From positions 1,302,001-1,366,000 of the forward strand of contig NZ_CP102512.1 in NCBI RefSeq assembly GCF_024612015.1: 64,000 nt of DNA, read 5' to 3'. This stretch comes from Streptomyces sp. CA-210063. GTDB lineage: Bacteria; Actinomycetota; Actinomycetes; Streptomycetales; Streptomycetaceae. A program made the position numbers and the translations under genes. Numbering within the stretch: the stretch's first letter is position 1; each line of letters begins with the position of its first letter. Below the pieces are notes generated by a model, which saw nothing but the letters and a program-made list of their open reading frames with translations, did not search any database and was not told the DNA's origin. Positions 54,077 to 63,443 of the stretch are shown here, piece by piece.

Positions 54077-55348
54077 ATGGCATCCACCCAATCCTTCGAA
54101 GTCGTCATCGTCGGCGGCGGGCTCGGCGGCATGACCGCCGCGCTGTCCCTGCGGCAACGCGGCCTCAGGGTCACCGTGCTGGAGCAGGCGCCGCGGTTCG
54201 GCGAGATCGGCGCGGGCATCCAGACGGCGCCCAACGCGAGCCGGATCCTGCTGGGCCTGGGCCTGCGCAAGCAGCTGGAGGCGATCCGCACGGAGCCCCA
54301 GGACCAGGTGCGGCGCCGGTGGAAGGATGGCAGCGTCATCGGGCTGACCCAGCTCGGCGACCGCTGCAAGCAGGAGTACAACGCCCCGTACTGGCACTAC
54401 CACCGCGCCGACCTGCACGGTGTTCTCAAGGACGCCTGCGTCGACCCGAACGGTCCCGGACCGGTCGTTCGGCTGGAGACCGCGAGCAGGGTCACCGAAC
54501 TGGACCGCGGCGACCCCCGCCGCCCCGCCGCGGTGATCGAGGACGGTCGGCGCTTCGAGGCCGACGTGGTGATCGGCGCCGACGGCATCCGGTCCCGTGT
54601 CCGCGATCTGATGGGCCTGCCGGACACGCTGGAGTTCTCCGGCGAGATGGCCTTCCGGGCGCTGATCCCGGGCGACCTCATCGCGGCCGACCCGGCGACC
54701 CGCTTCCTGATGGACCGCTTCCAGAGCACCATCTGGTACGGACCCGGCCGACACCTGGTCCACTACATCATTCGCGGCGGCGAGTACCTCAACGTCGTCG
54801 GCTGCGTCCCGTGCACCGACGAGGTGGCCGAGAAGTGGACCGCCGACGTCACCGCCGAGGATCTGGTGAACGCCTACCCGGACTGGGACGACCGCGTCGC
54901 GTCGATGCTGTCCAAGGCGAAGGACGACGTGCAGGCCTTCGCCCTCTATCACCGCCGCCGCGACCCGGTCTGGGTGGACGGCCGCGTGGCCCTCCTGGGC
55001 GACTCCTGCCACGCCATGCTGCCCTACCAGGCCCAGGGCGCCTCGCAGGCCATGGAGGACGCCGCCGTGCTGGCCGAGGAACTCGGTCGGGTCACCGTCG
55101 ACGGCATCGACGCCGCGCTGCGCCGCTACGTCGACCGGCGCGCCAAGCACGCCGGCATGGTCCAGGACGCCTCACTGCAGAACATGTCCTTCTACCACTA
55201 CGAGGACGGTCCCCGTCAGGAGGCCCGCGACGAGCTGCTCAGGCGCGGCTTCGACGGCGAGTCCGACGTCTCCTACGACTGGTTGTGGAGCGGCACCCCG
55301 CTCAACGACCCGGACCTGGGCGCCTTCGACTACAGCTTCGCCCGCTGA
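54077..55348 (+). CDS. nicC: FAD-dependent aromatic monooxygenase, 6-hydroxynicotinate 3-monooxygenase-like
   Basis: A 423-residue class A flavoprotein hydroxylase. FAD site VVIVGGGLGGMTAALSL is at about residues 9-25, the DG motif VVIGADGIRSRVR near 170, and the GD motif LLGDSCHAMLPYQAQGASQA near 300. NicC converts 6-hydroxynicotinate to 2,5-dihydroxypyridine with loss of CO2; salicylate hydroxylases share the fold, so identity rests mainly on its place between nicX and the hydroxylase genes. Confidence 0.82.
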   Translation: MASTQSFEVVIVGGGLGGMTAALSLRQRGLRVTVLEQAPRFGEIGAGIQTAPNASRILLGLGLRKQLEAIRTEPQDQVRRRWKDGSVIGLTQLGDRCKQEYNAPYWHYHRADLHGVLKDACVDPNGPGPVVRLETASRVTELDRGDPRRPAAVIEDGRRFEADVVIGADGIRSRVRDLMGLPDTLEFSGEMAFRALIPGDLIAADPATRFLMDRFQSTIWYGPGRHLVHYIIRGGEYLNVVGCVPCTDEVAEKWTADVTAEDLVNAYPDWDDRVASMLSKAKDDVQAFALYHRRRDPVWVDGRVALLGDSCHAMLPYQAQGASQAMEDAAVLAEELGRVTVDGIDAALRRYVDRRAKHAGMVQDASLQNMSFYHYEDGPRQEARDELLRRGFDGESDVSYDWLWSGTPLNDPDLGAFDYSFAR

Positions 55349-55463
55349 TCGAAGCGCCTCGGTCCCCGTCCGATCGCCCCCCTCCCCCGCTTTCCCACCC
55401 CGTTTCCCACCCCGGTGTCCGCCCCGCGTGGGCGCGTCCCCCTTGCACACCCGTGGAGTGAAC

Positions 55464-56867
55464 GTGAAAACAGGCGACCAGATAGTCCAGGACCTCCCAT
55501 GGAGATGGGGTGTCCAGGGCAAGGTCTTCATCATCGGTGGCCTCGGCTACCTGTTCGACGCCTACGACATCGCCCTCAACGGCTTCCTGATGCCGCTGCT
55601 GGGTGAGCACTTCGATCTCACGCTCGCCCAGAGCGGCCTCGTGGCCACTGCCAACCTCGTGGGCATGGCCGTCGGCGCGGTGGTCTGGGGTGCGGTCGCG
55701 GACCGCATCGGTCGCAAGAAGGCCTTCAGCGTCACGTTGCTGATCTTCGCGCTGTTCTCGGTGCTCGGGGCCCTCGCCCCGAACTATCCGGTCTTCCTGG
55801 CCCTGCGTTTCGTGGCCGGCGTCGGGCTCGGCGGCTGCATCCCCGTCGACTACGCCCTGGTGGCGGAGTTCTCGCCGAGGAAGTACCGCGGACGCGTCCT
55901 GACCGCGCTGGACGTGTGGTGGCCCGTCGGCGTGACCCTGTGCGGTGTGGTGTCGACGGCGTTGCTGACGCTGGACGACAACTGGCGGTGGATGCTCACC
56001 ACGATGAGTGTTCCGGCCCTGCTGCTCTTCTGGGTGCGCCGCGGCGTCCCCGAGTCTCCGGTCTACCTCAGCAAGAAGGGGAGGGAAGCCGAGGCGCGGG
56101 CCGTCATCGACGATCTGGTGGCTCGCACCGGCGCCCCGGTCGAGCCGTACGTCATCCCCGCCCCGGTGGACGACGGAAAGTCGAGGGGTCCCGGGGCCTC
56201 GCTGGAACAGCTCCGCGACATCTGGAGGTTCAGCGCACGCATCACCTCCGCCGTCTGGCTGCTCTACGCCACCGTCATGCTGGTGTACTACGCGGCGCTG
56301 AGCTGGATGCCGTCCATCCTCAAGGAACAGGGCCTCGGCGACGCGGCCGCCTTCATGAGCACCACGCTGATGAGCGGCGTCGGCATCGTCGCCGTCCTGG
56401 TATCCATCGCTCTGGTGGATGTGACCGGCCGGAAGTGGCTCATCGGTGCCACGGCTCCACTGGCCGCGCTGGCGCTGGTGGCGTGCGCACTGGTGATGGA
56501 CATGCCGACCGGGTCCGTCGTGGCCATCGGCGTCTTCGGCTTCCTGATCCAGTTGGCCATCCCCGCCATGTACGCCTACGTCTCCGAGCTGTACCCGACC
56601 CTGCTGCGGGCGAGCGGCTTCGGCTGGGCCTCCTCCGTCAGCCGGGTGGTGACCGGTTTCGTGCCGGTGCTGTTCGGCTCGGTGCTGTGGCCGGTGCTGG
56701 GGCTGCCCCTGACCTTCGGGATTCTCACCCTGGCAGTGCTGTCGGCCGTCGTGTGGATGGTGGTCGCGGCTCCCGAGACCAAGGGCAGGGCACTGGACGG
56801 TGACGCCGAGTACACAGCGGGACCCCAGTTGATCCCGGCACCGACGTCCGGTCAGGCAGGGCTCTGA
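55464..56867 (+). CDS. MFS transporter, candidate nicotinate importer
   Basis: A 467-residue transporter with 12 hydrophobic segments, from GTG 55464 (GGAG upstream). The loops ADRIGRKKAF and EFSPRKYRGRV and the DAYDIALNGFLMP N-terminus are those of the aromatic-acid/sugar-type MFS that includes NiaP nicotinate carriers. Central loop residues about 205-260 are polar. Placed inside the nic genes, it most probably takes up nicotinate or a hydroxy derivative. Confidence 0.87.
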   Translation: MKTGDQIVQDLPWRWGVQGKVFIIGGLGYLFDAYDIALNGFLMPLLGEHFDLTLAQSGLVATANLVGMAVGAVVWGAVADRIGRKKAFSVTLLIFALFSVLGALAPNYPVFLALRFVAGVGLGGCIPVDYALVAEFSPRKYRGRVLTALDVWWPVGVTLCGVVSTALLTLDDNWRWMLTTMSVPALLLFWVRRGVPESPVYLSKKGREAEARAVIDDLVARTGAPVEPYVIPAPVDDGKSRGPGASLEQLRDIWRFSARITSAVWLLYATVMLVYYAALSWMPSILKEQGLGDAAAFMSTTLMSGVGIVAVLVSIALVDVTGRKWLIGATAPLAALALVACALVMDMPTGSVVAIGVFGFLIQLAIPAMYAYVSELYPTLLRASGFGWASSVSRVVTGFVPVLFGSVLWPVLGLPLTFGILTLAVLSAVVWMVVAAPETKGRALDGDAEYTAGPQLIPAPTSGQAGL

Positions 56868-56924
56868 GGATCCATCCCGCCTGACCGGATCTACCTCAGG
56901 TCAGGGCCGTACGACAGGAGAGAC

Positions 56925-57773
56925 ATGAAGCCCGCTCCCTTCCGCTACCACCGGGCGCGCGACGTCGAGGGCGCCACGGCGCTGCTCGCCGAGCTGGGCG
57001 ACGAGGCCAAGGTCATCGCCGGCGGCCAGAGCCTGGTCGCGATGATGAACTTCCGGCTGGCCCGGCCCGCGCACCTGGTCGACATCGCCGGCCTGCGCGA
57101 GCTCGACCACCTCGGCGTCGACACCGACGGCGGCCTGCGTATCGGGGCCCTCACCACCCACCACACGGTGGAGACCGCGCCGCCGCACAAGCTGGGAGCG
57201 GGCTTCGACGTCATCCGTGACGCCATGGCGTGGATCGGCCACCTGCCGATCCGTACCCGTGGCACGGTCGGCGGCAGTATCGCTCACGGCGACTCGACCG
57301 CCGAGTGGTGCCTGCTGGCCGTACTGCTGGACGCCGAGTTCGTGGTCCGGAGTCCGCGCGGCAGTCGTCGCGTCCCCGCAGCGGAGTTCTTCTTCGGCTA
57401 CTACACGACCGCCCTGGACCCCGACGAGATCCTCGTCGAGATCGTCTTCCCGCGCCCCGCACCCCACGCGGCGCTCACCGAGTTCGCCGAGCGCCGCGGG
57501 GACTTCGCCATCGTGGCCGCCGCCGTCGACCTGAAGACCGACGGCTCCGCCGTCCACGGCGGCCGGGTGGCCCTCGGCGGTGTGGCCGCGATGCCGGTGC
57601 GGGTGCCCGAGGCGGAGGCGGTGCTGGCCGCCAGCGGCTCGTTCCGCGACTGCGCGGAAGCGGCCGCCGCCGCGGTGGACCCGCCGGGCGACGCGGGCGG
57701 CAGCACCAGGTACCGCAAGCACCTCATCCGCACCCTGGTCGAACGAGCCTGTAAGGAGGCGTTGTCCCGATGA
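56925..57773 (+). CDS. Molybdenum hydroxylase FAD subunit (CoxM/xanthine dehydrogenase type)
   Basis: A 282-residue FAD-binding subunit. FAD contacts are visible in VIAGGQSLVAMMNFRLARP (about 31-49) and TVGGSIAHGDSTAEW (about 111-125). It passes electrons from the iron-sulfur subunit to an acceptor. ATG has GGAGAG upstream. Its end overlaps the large subunit by 4 bases. With the next two genes it forms the hydroxylase assigned here to nicotinate. Confidence 0.92.
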   Translation: MKPAPFRYHRARDVEGATALLAELGDEAKVIAGGQSLVAMMNFRLARPAHLVDIAGLRELDHLGVDTDGGLRIGALTTHHTVETAPPHKLGAGFDVIRDAMAWIGHLPIRTRGTVGGSIAHGDSTAEWCLLAVLLDAEFVVRSPRGSRRVPAAEFFFGYYTTALDPDEILVEIVFPRPAPHAALTEFAERRGDFAIVAAAVDLKTDGSAVHGGRVALGGVAAMPVRVPEAEAVLAASGSFRDCAEAAAAAVDPPGDAGGSTRYRKHLIRTLVERACKEALSR

Positions 57774-60142
57774 AGCCCGCCAACGGCGATCGGCTGGTCG
57801 GCAGATCGGTGGCTCGCCGCGAGGATCCCCGGCTGCTGACCGGACGCGGCCGGTTCGTCGACGACATCGAACTGCCCGGCCTGCTGCACGCGCAGTTCGT
57901 CCGCAGCACGATCGCGCACGGAGTGATCACCGGGGTGGATCTCAGCGAGGTACGCCGAGTCCCGGGCGTCGTGGCGGCGTTCACCGCCGCCGACCTGGAG
58001 CTGGGCGACATCACGGCCCTACTCGCCCGTCCGCTCTCCGAGTTCGTCCCCACCGCCATGCCCGTCCTCGCCCGCGACCGGGTCCGCTACGTCGGCGAGC
58101 CCATCGCCGTGGTCATCGCCCGTGACCCGTACGCCGCCGAGGACGGCCTGGAGGCGGCCAAGGTGACGTACGAGTCCCTCCAGCCCGTCACCGGCGAGGA
58201 GCGTGCCCTCGCTCCCGACGCCCCGCTGGTGCATGAGGAGGCCGCCCACAACACGCTCGTCGACGTCTCGCTGTTCGCCACCGATGGCATCGACGAGATC
58301 TTCGACAGCGCGCCCTGTGTCGTCCAGGTGGATGTGCGGACCGGCCGGCAGAACGCGCTGCCCCTGGAGACCCGCGGCGCCGTGGCGTTCTGGGACGACC
58401 GGGAGGAGCAGCTCGTCCTGCACACCTGCACCCAGGTCCCGCACCAGGTGCGGACGGTGGCCTCGCGCTGCATGCGGCTCGACGAGCGCGCGGTGCGGGT
58501 GATCGTCCCCGACATGGGCGGCGGCTTCGGCATCAAGTGCGCCGTCGGCCGGGAGGAGATCGCCGCGGCGGCGGCCGCGCTGCGGCTGCACCGGCCCGTG
58601 AAGTGGATCGAGGACCGCAAGGACGCCCTGTCCGCGTCCTTCCTGGCCCGTGAACAGCACTACACCGCGCGCGCCGCCTTCGACACCGACGGCCGCATCC
58701 TCGGACTCGACGCGGACGTGGTGTGCGACATGGGCGCCTACTCCTGCTACCCGTTCACAGCCGGCATCGAGCCGCTGATGGCCGCCGCCGAGATGCCCAG
58801 TGTCTACAAGGTGCCCGCATACCGGGTACGCGGCCGGGCCATCACCACCAACAAGGCGCCCACCGCCCCCTACCGGGGCGTGAGCCGCCCGCAGTACGTC
58901 ATGGTCGTCGAGCGGCTCATGGAACGCGCCGCCCGCGAACTGGGCCTGGACCCGGTCGAGATCCGGCGCCGCAACGTCATCACCGAGTTCCCCTATACCG
59001 GCGTCAACAACATGACCTACGACCCGGGCTCGTACCTGGAATCCCTCGACCTGTGCGAGCGGTCACTGGTGGAGGCCGGCTGGTACGACCGCCAGGCCGT
59101 GGCCCGGGCCGAAGGACGGCACATCGGGATCGGCTACAGCTGCTTCAGCGAACGCACCGGCTACGGCTCGAAGGCCTTCGCCGCGCGCAAGATGGAGGTC
59201 GTCCCGGGATTCGACATCTCCGAGGCCCGCATGGACACCAGCGGGGCGGTCACCATCACCAGCGGCACCCTCAGCCACGGGCAGAGTCACGAGACGACCA
59301 TGGCGCAGATCGCCGCCGACGAGCTCGGCGTCGACATCGCCAAGGTCAAGCTCCACCAGGGTGACACCGACCGGATCACTTACGGCTGGGGCTCGTTCGC
59401 CAGCCGCTCGATCGCGGTCGGCGGCAGCGCCGTACGCCTCGCGGCGGGCAAACTGGGCGACAAACTCCGTGCGATCGCCGCCGCCGAGTGGGGCATCTCC
59501 CCGGACGAGACCGAACTCCACCGGGGCGGGGTGCGCCGCCGCGACGAACCGGACGCCGTCCTCACCCACGAACACCTGGCCGACACCGCGTACCTCAAGT
59601 CGCACCTGCTGCCCAAGGACATCGAACCCGGCCTCAGCGCCACCGCCATCTTCGACGTCCACAACGACGGTACCTTTTCCAATGCCACCCACGGCGTCGT
59701 CGTCGAACTGCACGAGAACACCGGCCAGGTGGAGATCCTCGCCTACGTCTGTGTCGAGGACTGCGGAGTGGCGATCAACCCCCAGGTGGTCGAGGGCCAG
59801 TGCCGCGGCGGCATCGCCCAGGGCATCGCCGGAGCGCTCTTCGAGCAGGTGACCTACGACGCGCAGGGCGAGCCGTCGGCCACCAGCTTCATGGACTACA
59901 AGGTCCCCACCGCCCACGAGATCCCCGACATCACCATCCACCACCTCGAAACGCCCTGCGCCTTCACCGAGACGGGGGCCAAGGGCGCCGGGGAGGGCGG
60001 CACCATCGGCGCCCCCGCCGCCGTGCTCAACGCCGTCAACGACGCGCTGCGCGCGACCGGCGTCGAACTCGACAACACCCCCATCACACCGGAGACCGTC
60101 CACCGTGCCCTGACCCCACCCGCACCGGAGCAGACAACATGA
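57770..60142 (+). CDS. Molybdenum hydroxylase large subunit (candidate nicotinate dehydrogenase)
   Basis: A 790-residue molybdopterin-cytosine-dinucleotide-type catalytic subunit. Starts with GRSVARREDPRLLTGRGRFV, typical of CoxL-like proteins. Mo-site features include DMGGGFGIKC near 245, NKAPTAPYRGVSRPQ near 362, and the catalytic Glu in GAKGAGEGGTIGAP near 742. It should hydroxylate the C6 of nicotinate with water oxygen. The CoxL-specific AYRCSFR loop of CO dehydrogenase is absent, so it is not a CO dehydrogenase. Confidence 0.92.
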   Translation: MKPANGDRLVGRSVARREDPRLLTGRGRFVDDIELPGLLHAQFVRSTIAHGVITGVDLSEVRRVPGVVAAFTAADLELGDITALLARPLSEFVPTAMPVLARDRVRYVGEPIAVVIARDPYAAEDGLEAAKVTYESLQPVTGEERALAPDAPLVHEEAAHNTLVDVSLFATDGIDEIFDSAPCVVQVDVRTGRQNALPLETRGAVAFWDDREEQLVLHTCTQVPHQVRTVASRCMRLDERAVRVIVPDMGGGFGIKCAVGREEIAAAAAALRLHRPVKWIEDRKDALSASFLAREQHYTARAAFDTDGRILGLDADVVCDMGAYSCYPFTAGIEPLMAAAEMPSVYKVPAYRVRGRAITTNKAPTAPYRGVSRPQYVMVVERLMERAARELGLDPVEIRRRNVITEFPYTGVNNMTYDPGSYLESLDLCERSLVEAGWYDRQAVARAEGRHIGIGYSCFSERTGYGSKAFAARKMEVVPGFDISEARMDTSGAVTITSGTLSHGQSHETTMAQIAADELGVDIAKVKLHQGDTDRITYGWGSFASRSIAVGGSAVRLAAGKLGDKLRAIAAAEWGISPDETELHRGGVRRRDEPDAVLTHEHLADTAYLKSHLLPKDIEPGLSATAIFDVHNDGTFSNATHGVVVELHENTGQVEILAYVCVEDCGVAINPQVVEGQCRGGIAQGIAGALFEQVTYDAQGEPSATSFMDYKVPTAHEIPDITIHHLETPCAFTETGAKGAGEGGTIGAPAAVLNAVNDALRATGVELDNTPITPETVHRALTPPAPEQTT

Positions 60143-60678
60143 CCGACACCGCCGGCCTGGGCGACGACGTCCAGCTCCTCACCCTCGACGTCAACGGCAC
60201 CTCGTACGAAGTGATCACAGAGCCGCGCCGCACCCTGGTGGACGTGCTCCGTCACGACCTGCGCCTGACCGGCACCCACGTCGGCTGCGAGCACGGCATC
60301 TGCGGTGCGTGCACCGTGATCGTCGACGGGGCTCCGGCCCGGGCCTGCCTGATGTTCGCCGCGCAGGCGGAGGGAGCGCGGATCACCACGGTCGAGTCCC
60401 TCGCCGACGCCGAGACCGGTGAACTCAGCGATCTGCAGAAGTCGTTCACCGAACACCACGGCCTGCAGTGCGGCTTCTGCACCCCCGGCTTCCTCATGCT
60501 CGCCGAAGGCTTCCTCGCGGAGCGGCCGGACGCGACCAGGGGGGAGATCAAGGAGGCCGTCGCCGCCAACCTGTGCCGGTGCACCGGCTACCAGACCATC
60601 GTCGAGGCGATCGACGCCTGCGCGACCGCCCGGCGCGGCCACTGTGCCAGGGGCACCGAGGAGACACCATGCAACTGA
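60139..60678 (+). CDS. Molybdenum hydroxylase [2Fe-2S] subunit
   Basis: A 179-residue small subunit with two clusters. The plant-type site uses Cys50, Cys55, Cys58 (CEHGICGAC) and Cys70; the second uses Cys111, Cys114 (CGFC), Cys146 and Cys148 (CRC). It links the molybdenum and FAD subunits. ATGA overlap with the large subunit. Confidence 0.94.
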   Translation: MTDTAGLGDDVQLLTLDVNGTSYEVITEPRRTLVDVLRHDLRLTGTHVGCEHGICGACTVIVDGAPARACLMFAAQAEGARITTVESLADAETGELSDLQKSFTEHHGLQCGFCTPGFLMLAEGFLAERPDATRGEIKEAVAANLCRCTGYQTIVEAIDACATARRGHCARGTEETPCN

Positions 60679-61304
60679 TCAACACCGTTCCCGTCAAAGC
60701 CGCGCCCGACGCGGTGTTCGCCCTGATCAACGATGTCCAGCGAGTGGCCTCCTGCATGCCCGGTGCCGCCCTCGAAGGCCGCGACGGCGATTACTGGCGC
60801 GGCGCCGTCAAGGTCAAGGTGGGTCCGATCACGGCCGCCTACGCCGGCACCGTGCGTTTCCTGGAGGTCGACGCCGAGAAGCGGCAGCTGCGCGTCCACG
60901 CCAGCGGCGCCGACACCCATGGCAGCGGCGACGCCGAGGCCGAGGTCTTCCTGGAGGTGGTGCCGACCGCGGACGGCGCGCAGCTGAACATCGACACGGA
61001 CCTGGTGATCCGGGGCAAGATCGCCCAGTTCGGCAAGGGCGCCATCGGCACCGTGTCCGACCGGATCCTCCAGCAGTTCGCCCAGAACCTCGGCAACCTG
61101 CTTCTGGCCGGCGGCGGTACGCAGGCCCCCATCACCTCGCCGACGTTCACGCCGGTGGCTGCCGCGCCGGCTGCGGCGTCCGCCGAGCTCAACGGGCTGT
61201 CACTGGTCGCCGTACCACTGCTGAAGAAGTACGGGCCGACCGCTGCCGCCTTCCTGTTCGGCCTCTTCCAGGGCTGGCTGCTGGGGCGGGGGAAGCGTCG
61301 ATGA
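60669..61304 (+). CDS. CoxG-like SRPBCC protein with C-terminal membrane anchor
   Basis: A 211-residue CoxG-family protein: an SRPBCC domain (about 1-145; AAPDAVFALINDVQRVASCM, VKVKVGPITAAYAG), an Ala/Pro/Thr linker, and a C-terminal hydrophobic segment (TAAAFLFGLFQGWLLGRGK). CoxG is thought to recruit Cox-type molybdenum hydroxylases to the membrane, possibly binding quinone. It overlaps the iron-sulfur gene by 10 bases, so it is clearly part of the hydroxylase operon. Confidence 0.9.
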   Translation: MQLINTVPVKAAPDAVFALINDVQRVASCMPGAALEGRDGDYWRGAVKVKVGPITAAYAGTVRFLEVDAEKRQLRVHASGADTHGSGDAEAEVFLEVVPTADGAQLNIDTDLVIRGKIAQFGKGAIGTVSDRILQQFAQNLGNLLLAGGGTQAPITSPTFTPVAAAPAAASAELNGLSLVAVPLLKKYGPTAAAFLFGLFQGWLLGRGKRR

Positions 61305-61981
61305 GCGGCGGACTCTACGGTGTCGGCACCGATCGCACCTACGAGAAGGCCGGCTTCGGAGCGCCGGTCCGGCGCGGCAGCCGTCCGGCGATCGTCGTGG
61401 TCGACCTGACCCGGGGCTTCACCGAGGACTCGTACCCCTCGGGCACGGACCTGACCGAGGTCGTCGCCTCGACCAGCCGTCTGATCGAGGCGGGGCGCCC
61501 GGCCGGCGTGCCGGTGATCTTCACGGCCATCGCCTACACGCAGGCCGAGGCCTCCGGCGACTCGATCACCTGGCTGCGCAAGGCACCTGGCCTGCGCGAC
61601 CTCCTCGAGGGCGGCGACGCGGTCGCCGTCGACCCGCGCCTGCCCATGCGGCCCGGACACGACCTGCTGGTGGTGAAGAAGGGAGCCTCCGCCTTCTTCG
61701 GCACCAGCCTCGCCGCCACCCTCACCGGCCTGGGCTGCGACACGGTCGTCGTCTGCGGTGCCACCACCAGTGGCTGCGTACGGGCCACCGCCGTCGACGC
61801 CGTCCAGTCCGGCTTCTCGGTGCTGGTGCCCCGCGAATGCGTCGGCGACCGGGCCGCCGGACCGGCGGACGCGGCGCTTTTCGACATCCAGGCCAAGTAC
61901 GGCGACGTCATCGACCTTGAGGACGCTGTCGGCTACGTCAGCTCCGTGTCCGCCCCCGCCACCCGGCGTGCCCACTCATGA
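61301..61981 (+). CDS. nicF: Isochorismatase-like amidase, maleamate amidohydrolase
   Basis: A 226-residue cysteine hydrolase of the isochorismatase/N-carbamoylsarcosine amidase family. Triad: Asp35 (VVVDLTRGF), Lys126 (VVKKGASAFF) and Cys159 (TTSGCVRATA). NicF hydrolyses maleamate to maleate and ammonia; N-carbamoylsarcosine amidase is the main alternative, disfavoured by neighbours. GTCGATGA overlaps the coxG-like stop. Confidence 0.85.
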   Translation: MSGGLYGVGTDRTYEKAGFGAPVRRGSRPAIVVVDLTRGFTEDSYPSGTDLTEVVASTSRLIEAGRPAGVPVIFTAIAYTQAEASGDSITWLRKAPGLRDLLEGGDAVAVDPRLPMRPGHDLLVVKKGASAFFGTSLAATLTGLGCDTVVVCGATTSGCVRATAVDAVQSGFSVLVPRECVGDRAAGPADAALFDIQAKYGDVIDLEDAVGYVSSVSAPATRRAHS

Positions 61982-61992
61982 GGAGGCATCCC

Positions 61993-62865
61993 GTGTCCCA
62001 GCGATCGGTCCTGCAATCCGGGCTCGCCGACCTCGCCGACGTGCCCGCCACCAGCCGGTGGATCCGCTCCGGCAACGTGCGGCTGCACGCCCTCGACTAC
62101 GGGGGCGACCTGCCCCCGCTGGTCGTCCTGCCCGGCATCACGAGTCCCGCGGTCACCATGGACTTCGTCGCCCGTGAACTGACCGACCTGGTCAGGCCCG
62201 TGGTACTGGACGTCCGCGGCAGAGGGCTGTCCGACGACGGCGACGGCTACGGACTGGAGGAGTACGCCGAGGACACCGAAGCCCTCATCACCGGTCTGGG
62301 GCTCGACCGCCCGCTGCTGTTCGGCCATTCCATGGGTGCGCGGATCGCGGCGGTCGTCGCGGTACGGGCCAAGGTGGTCCTGCGCGGATCCGTCCTGGCC
62401 GATCCGCCGATGAGCGGTCCGGGCCGGGGCCCGTACCCCACCACCCTGGAGGCGTTCCGCCGGCAACTGGCCGAGGCCCTGCGCGGCACGGACGCCGACG
62501 AGGTGGCCGCCTCCTGGCCCACCTGGCCGCGTCGGGAGCAGGAACTGCGGGCGCGCTGGCTCTCCAGCTGCGCCGAGGACGCCATCGCCGCCACGCACCA
62601 CGGCTTCGAGCACGAGGACTTCTTCGACTGGTGGCCCAAGGTGCCCGGGCCCGTGTCCATCCTCCACGGGGCCGACAGCCCGGTCGTCACCGTCACCGGG
62701 GCCGAGGAGGCAGCCTGCGCGAACCCGTCGGCATCGCTGCACAAGATCCCCGGTGCCGGGCACATGATCTTCTGGGACGCCCCGGAGACCGGCCTCGCCG
62801 CCCTGCGCACGGTCCTGGGCACGATCCTTTCCCATCCCCGTACCGACTCCCAGAAGAATGACTGA
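61993..62865 (+). CDS. nicD: Alpha/beta hydrolase, N-formylmaleamate deformylase-like
   Basis: A 290-residue hydrolase. GTG 61993 is chosen because AGGAGG sits 6 bases upstream; ATG 61978 overlaps the nicF stop and is the alternative, but lacks a ribosome site. Nucleophile Ser113 in FGHSMGAR, Asp in HGADSPVV and His in GAGHMIFWD form the triad. NicD releases formate from N-formylmaleamate, the product of NicX. The family is broad, so the assignment leans on context. Confidence 0.8.
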   Translation: MSQRSVLQSGLADLADVPATSRWIRSGNVRLHALDYGGDLPPLVVLPGITSPAVTMDFVARELTDLVRPVVLDVRGRGLSDDGDGYGLEEYAEDTEALITGLGLDRPLLFGHSMGARIAAVVAVRAKVVLRGSVLADPPMSGPGRGPYPTTLEAFRRQLAEALRGTDADEVAASWPTWPRREQELRARWLSSCAEDAIAATHHGFEHEDFFDWWPKVPGPVSILHGADSPVVTVTGAEEAACANPSASLHKIPGAGHMIFWDAPETGLAALRTVLGTILSHPRTDSQKND

Positions 62866-62873
62866 GAGCGGTC

Positions 62874-63356
62874 ATGTCCGATGACGAGACCCCGACCCCC
62901 GAGCCCCCCTCCCAAGCACCGGCCGACCTGACCGCCGCCCCCGGCTACCAGGTGCGCCGCCTGTACCAGGCATATCTCGCCGCCTGGTTGCGCGAGGTGG
63001 ACCCTGTGCTCACCGGCCCGCAGTTCGCCGTACTGCAGACGGTCGAGGCGCATCCGGGCCGCGACCAGAGCTCCCTGGCAGCCGCCGTGGCACTGGACAC
63101 CTCGACGATGGCGGACGTGGCCCGTCGACTGGAGAAACGGCGGCTGATCACACGCCACACCGCGACCGAAGACGGCCGCCGCAAACTGCTGCACCTCACC
63201 GAAGACGGCCGCGACCTCCTCCGTGAGGCCGACCGACGCGCACGGGCGCTGGACAAGCTCCTCCTGGAGCCCTTCGGCGACACCGAACGCGACACCTTTC
63301 TGCACACGCTGACGTCCCTCGCCGACCACTGGGTGGGACTGACCTCGGGTTCGTAG
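62874..63356 (+). CDS. MarR-family regulator of the nic cluster (NicR-like position)
   Basis: A 160-residue winged-helix protein: recognition region SSLAAAVALDTSTMADVARRL and wing HTATEDGRRKLLHLTEDG. In Pseudomonas the nic genes are repressed by the MarR protein NicR, released by 6-hydroxynicotinate; this gene lies between nicD and nicE and is the natural counterpart. The N-terminus is Pro/Thr-rich. Confidence 0.88.
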   Translation: MSDDETPTPEPPSQAPADLTAAPGYQVRRLYQAYLAAWLREVDPVLTGPQFAVLQTVEAHPGRDQSSLAAAVALDTSTMADVARRLEKRRLITRHTATEDGRRKLLHLTEDGRDLLREADRRARALDKLLLEPFGDTERDTFLHTLTSLADHWVGLTSGS

Positions 63357-63443
63357 ACCCCCCGGCCACCGGACCGCCCCTCGGGCGTGCTCCGGGCACA
63401 GGGAGGACGCAACGACCCGCGCCACAACCGGAGGACCACCCCC

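Noticed and set aside
53954..55150. Minus-strand frame of 398 codons opposite the monooxygenase
   Set aside because: Composition is that of an antisense shadow (Gly/Val/His/Asp-rich, no motif), while the plus strand encodes an obvious flavoprotein.
56925..61304. Aerobic CO dehydrogenase (coxMLS-G)
   Set aside because: The large subunit lacks the AYRCSFR active-site loop, and the genes are embedded in pyridine catabolism; hydroxylase of a heterocycle fits better.
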